From: Acidobacteriota bacterium
Lineage (GTDB): Bacteria; Acidobacteriota; Blastocatellia; Pyrinomonadales; Pyrinomonadaceae
Reading direction: 5' to 3'
Assembly: GCA_963169175.1 (NCBI GenBank)
Contig: CAUJFK010000382.1
Location: 1 to 6,027, forward strand
DNA length: 6,027 bases
Part shown: one piece after another, positions 4,847 to 6,027 of the stretch
Numbering within the stretch: the stretch's first letter is position 1
Layout of the letters: each line of letters opens with the position of its first letter
Program-made: the position numbers and the translations under genes
The notes under the pieces: model-generated
Seen by the model: only the letters and a program-made list of their open reading frames with translations
What the model was told of the DNA's origin: nothing
The model's database searches: none

Positions 4847-5581
4847 TTACGAATACAGATTCATCGAGCGGGTAAGCAACGCCACCGGATCTTCGATATT
4901 CAGGGCCTCCCTGACAAAATAAGGTTCGCCTGCCGCCACGCCGATAAGCGAGCCGAAATAGCGCGAGCGGTTCTCAAGCTCATCGAGAAACCCTTTCGCG
5001 GTCAGCCGCGTTTCGGGCTCACCCGATACCGGATCGTAAAACTGCGAACGATGCGCCCGGATAGCCGCCATTTTTTCGTCAAGAAACGGCGAAACATCCA
5101 CAATGAACGAAGGTATGACGCGGCGTGAAAAGATGTTGTGTGCGACCATCGGGACCGGGATCTTGTCATCGCCCGTTTCGCGGTCGTAATTGCGCATGCT
5201 GGCAAGCCGCGCGGCCTCACGGACAAGATTTGCAATATGGCCGTGGTCCGGATGCGGATCGTCCAATTGGTGCGTCAAAATAACGCGGGGCTTTACCCGC
5301 CGCAGCACTTTCACCATGGCGGTCCGCGAACTGTCGTCGGCAAACACGTGCCCGTCAGGCAGGCCGAGGTTCTCGCGGACATCAAGTTTCAAGATCGCCG
5401 CCGCTTCCTCAGCTTCCGCCGCCCGGCCTTCGACCGTTCCGCGCGTCCCCATTTCGCCGCGGGTCACGTCCAGCGCCCCCGTCCGGTACCCGAGGCTTTT
5501 AATCTTTAGCATCGTCCCGCCGACAGTCAGTTCGAGATCGTCCGGGTGGGCAAAAATTGCAAGTATGTCCGCTTGGGTCAT
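4847..5581 (-). CDS. bshB1: BshB1, bacillithiol biosynthesis deacetylase
   Basis: This 244-residue PIG-L/LmbE-fold zinc deacetylase removes the acetyl group from GlcNAc-malate to give GlcN-malate, the second step of bacillithiol synthesis in the cytoplasm. The zinc site is visible: AHPDDLEL at residues 11-18 (His12, Asp14, Asp15) and HPDHGH at 110-115 (His113). BshB1-type landmarks are TRGEMGTRGT (40-49), NLGLPDG (71-77), the HRSQF segment (177-181), and the C-terminal GEPYFVREAL (218-227). Together these favour BshB1 over mycothiol MshB or other LmbE proteins. Length is normal. ATG at 5581 has no Shine-Dalgarno; a TAGATT box 7 nt upstream suggests a nearly leaderless start. The other pathway genes (bshA, bshC) are not in the window. 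The J-domain gene follows 26 nt downstream. Confidence 0.9.
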   Translation of the reverse strand: MTQADILAIFAHPDDLELTVGGTMLKIKSLGYRTGALDVTRGEMGTRGTVEGRAAEAEEAAAILKLDVRENLGLPDGHVFADDSSRTAMVKVLRRVKPRVILTHQLDDPHPDHGHIANLVREAARLASMRNYDRETGDDKIPVPMVAHNIFSRRVIPSFIVDVSPFLDEKMAAIRAHRSQFYDPVSGEPETRLTAKGFLDELENRSRYFGSLIGVAAGEPYFVREALNIEDPVALLTRSMNLYS

Positions 5582-5708
5582 AAAGTTAAATCTAACATAA
5601 TCTCCGAAGCTGCAATGCAGGATGCCAGCACTTTAGTTGTCACTTAGGCCCTTTTGTTAACACGCGGGCTTCTGTACCGGTGGGGCTTATGCAATAGAAT
5701 GGAACCCT
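5582..5708. promoter_or_regulatory. Divergent promoter region of bshB1 and the MBL-fold gene
   Basis: This 127-nt region lies between two divergent starts. On the plus strand, TAGAAT (5695-5700) ends 8 nt before the ATG at 5709. On the minus strand, TAGATT (5594-5589) lies 7 nt before the bshB1 ATG. Neither gene has a Shine-Dalgarno and no clear -35 boxes are seen. The positions fit TANNNT-type -10 elements producing leaderless or nearly leaderless transcripts. The repeat copy at 5644-5676 lies between the two boxes. Confidence 0.4.
5644..5676 (+). repeat. Dispersed repeat, copy 2
   Basis: It reads TTAGGCCCTT, then TTGTTA, then ACACGCGGGCTTC and TGTA, matching copy 1 (270-300) in order and orientation with a 2-nt insertion and a few substitutions. 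It lacks the left inverted arm present beside copy 1. It sits in the divergent bshB1/MBL promoter region, about 18 nt before the candidate -10 of the plus-strand gene. Confidence 0.6.
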
Positions 5709-6027
5709 ATGCAATTGACGGTACTCGGCTCGGGCACGGCGGTCCCGCATCCAAAACGGGCAAGTTCGGCGTATTGGCTTCAGACATCGGAGGCAGCGGT
5801 CTTACTGGACTTTTCCGTTTTTGCGCTCGGCCGGATAATGACCAAAGGATTCGAATGGGCCAATATGGATGCGATCTGGATCTCGCATTTCCATCTCGAC
5901 CACATTGGCGGCCTGCCGGCCTTCCTGTTTGGCAGCCGGCATGCAGAAGAGATGAAGGGCCGAAAAAAGCCGCTTCGAATATTCGGCGGCACTGGGTTAA
6001 AGGCACTTCTAAAAGGATATAGCGGCC
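5709..6027 (+). CDS. Metallo-beta-lactamase-fold hydrolase (RNase Z-like), partial
   Basis: The first 106 codons of a gene cut by the window edge. The protein begins MQLTVLGSGTAVPHPKRASS, the typical first strand and loop of RNase Z-type metallo-beta-lactamase proteins, followed by AYWLQT and AVLLDF. The metal-binding motif HFHLDHIGG is at residues 60-68 (His60, His62, Asp64, His65). PLRIFGGTGLKALL (88-101) matches the 'P..I.GP.GL...L' element of the RNase Z/elaC and arylsulfatase-like group. Such enzymes cut tRNA 3' trailers or hydrolyse other phosphodiesters; which one cannot be decided without the missing C-terminal half. The usual D-C/A-G-x-G turn after LLD is here FSVFALGR, a mild departure. 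No Shine-Dalgarno is seen; ATG at 5709 puts the first strand right at the N-terminus. The ATG at 5699 is out of frame. Confidence 0.88.
   Translation, partial: MQLTVLGSGTAVPHPKRASSAYWLQTSEAAVLLDFSVFALGRIMTKGFEWANMDAIWISHFHLDHIGGLPAFLFGSRHAEEMKGRKKPLRIFGGTGLKALLKGYSG

Noticed and set aside
5138..5600. Plus-strand frames across bshB1
   Set aside because: They are antisense to a gene with intact zinc-deacetylase motifs and show arginine- and serine-rich translations typical of shadow frames.
5654..6022. 122-codon plus-strand frame at the right end
   Set aside because: It overlaps, in another frame, the MBL-fold gene beginning at 5709, which has a clear HFHLDH motif. It starts within the dispersed repeat.

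Overview
This is a bacterial chromosomal window of moderate GC content with six well-supported complete genes and one gene cut by the right edge. The gene set is housekeeping or accessory metabolism: a YceI protein, a small secreted protein, a DinB-fold protein, an HI0933-type flavoprotein, a J-domain coiled-coil protein, BshB1 and a metallo-beta-lactamase-fold hydrolase. Intergenic space is rich in hairpin-forming repeats. Bacillithiol synthesis, these protein types and the 'CTTTGCG/CGCAAAG' repeats together suggest an Acidobacteriota member of the Blastocatellia/Pyrinomonadales kind. That placement is inference from recall, not a database result.

Layout. Positions 1-349 hold no gene but are highly structured: a 193-nt near-palindrome (1-193) built from nested hairpins, then a 13-bp inverted repeat (238-286) joined to a dispersed repeat (270-300). 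On the minus strand, 350-1021 encodes an exported YceI protein, preceded by 1080-1487, a small exported beta-rich protein. A GC-rich hairpin lies between them. Divergent from these, 1549-2058 encodes a DinB-fold protein. Positions 2059-2412 are mostly non-coding, with one hairpin and a possible 35-codon ORF whose stop overlaps the next start (TGATG). The FAD oxidoreductase (2413-3573, plus strand) ends in a strong hairpin terminator.

Positions 3618-3971 lie between convergent genes and hold a decayed repeat of short CTTTGCG-like units. On the minus strand, bshB1 (4847-5581) is followed 26 nt later by a J-domain coiled-coil protein (3972-4820), probably one operon. The divergent promoter region 5582-5708 carries a second copy of the dispersed repeat. 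A metallo-beta-lactamase-fold (RNase Z-like) gene starts at 5709 and runs off the window.

The clearest functional thread is low-molecular-weight thiol metabolism: BshB1 makes the GlcN-malate intermediate of bacillithiol, and the DinB superfamily includes bacillithiol S-transferases. The other genes look independently regulated. I found no defence system, insertion sequence with a transposase, CRISPR array, tRNA or rRNA. The most unusual material is the repeat architecture at 1-300 and its partial second copy near 5650.
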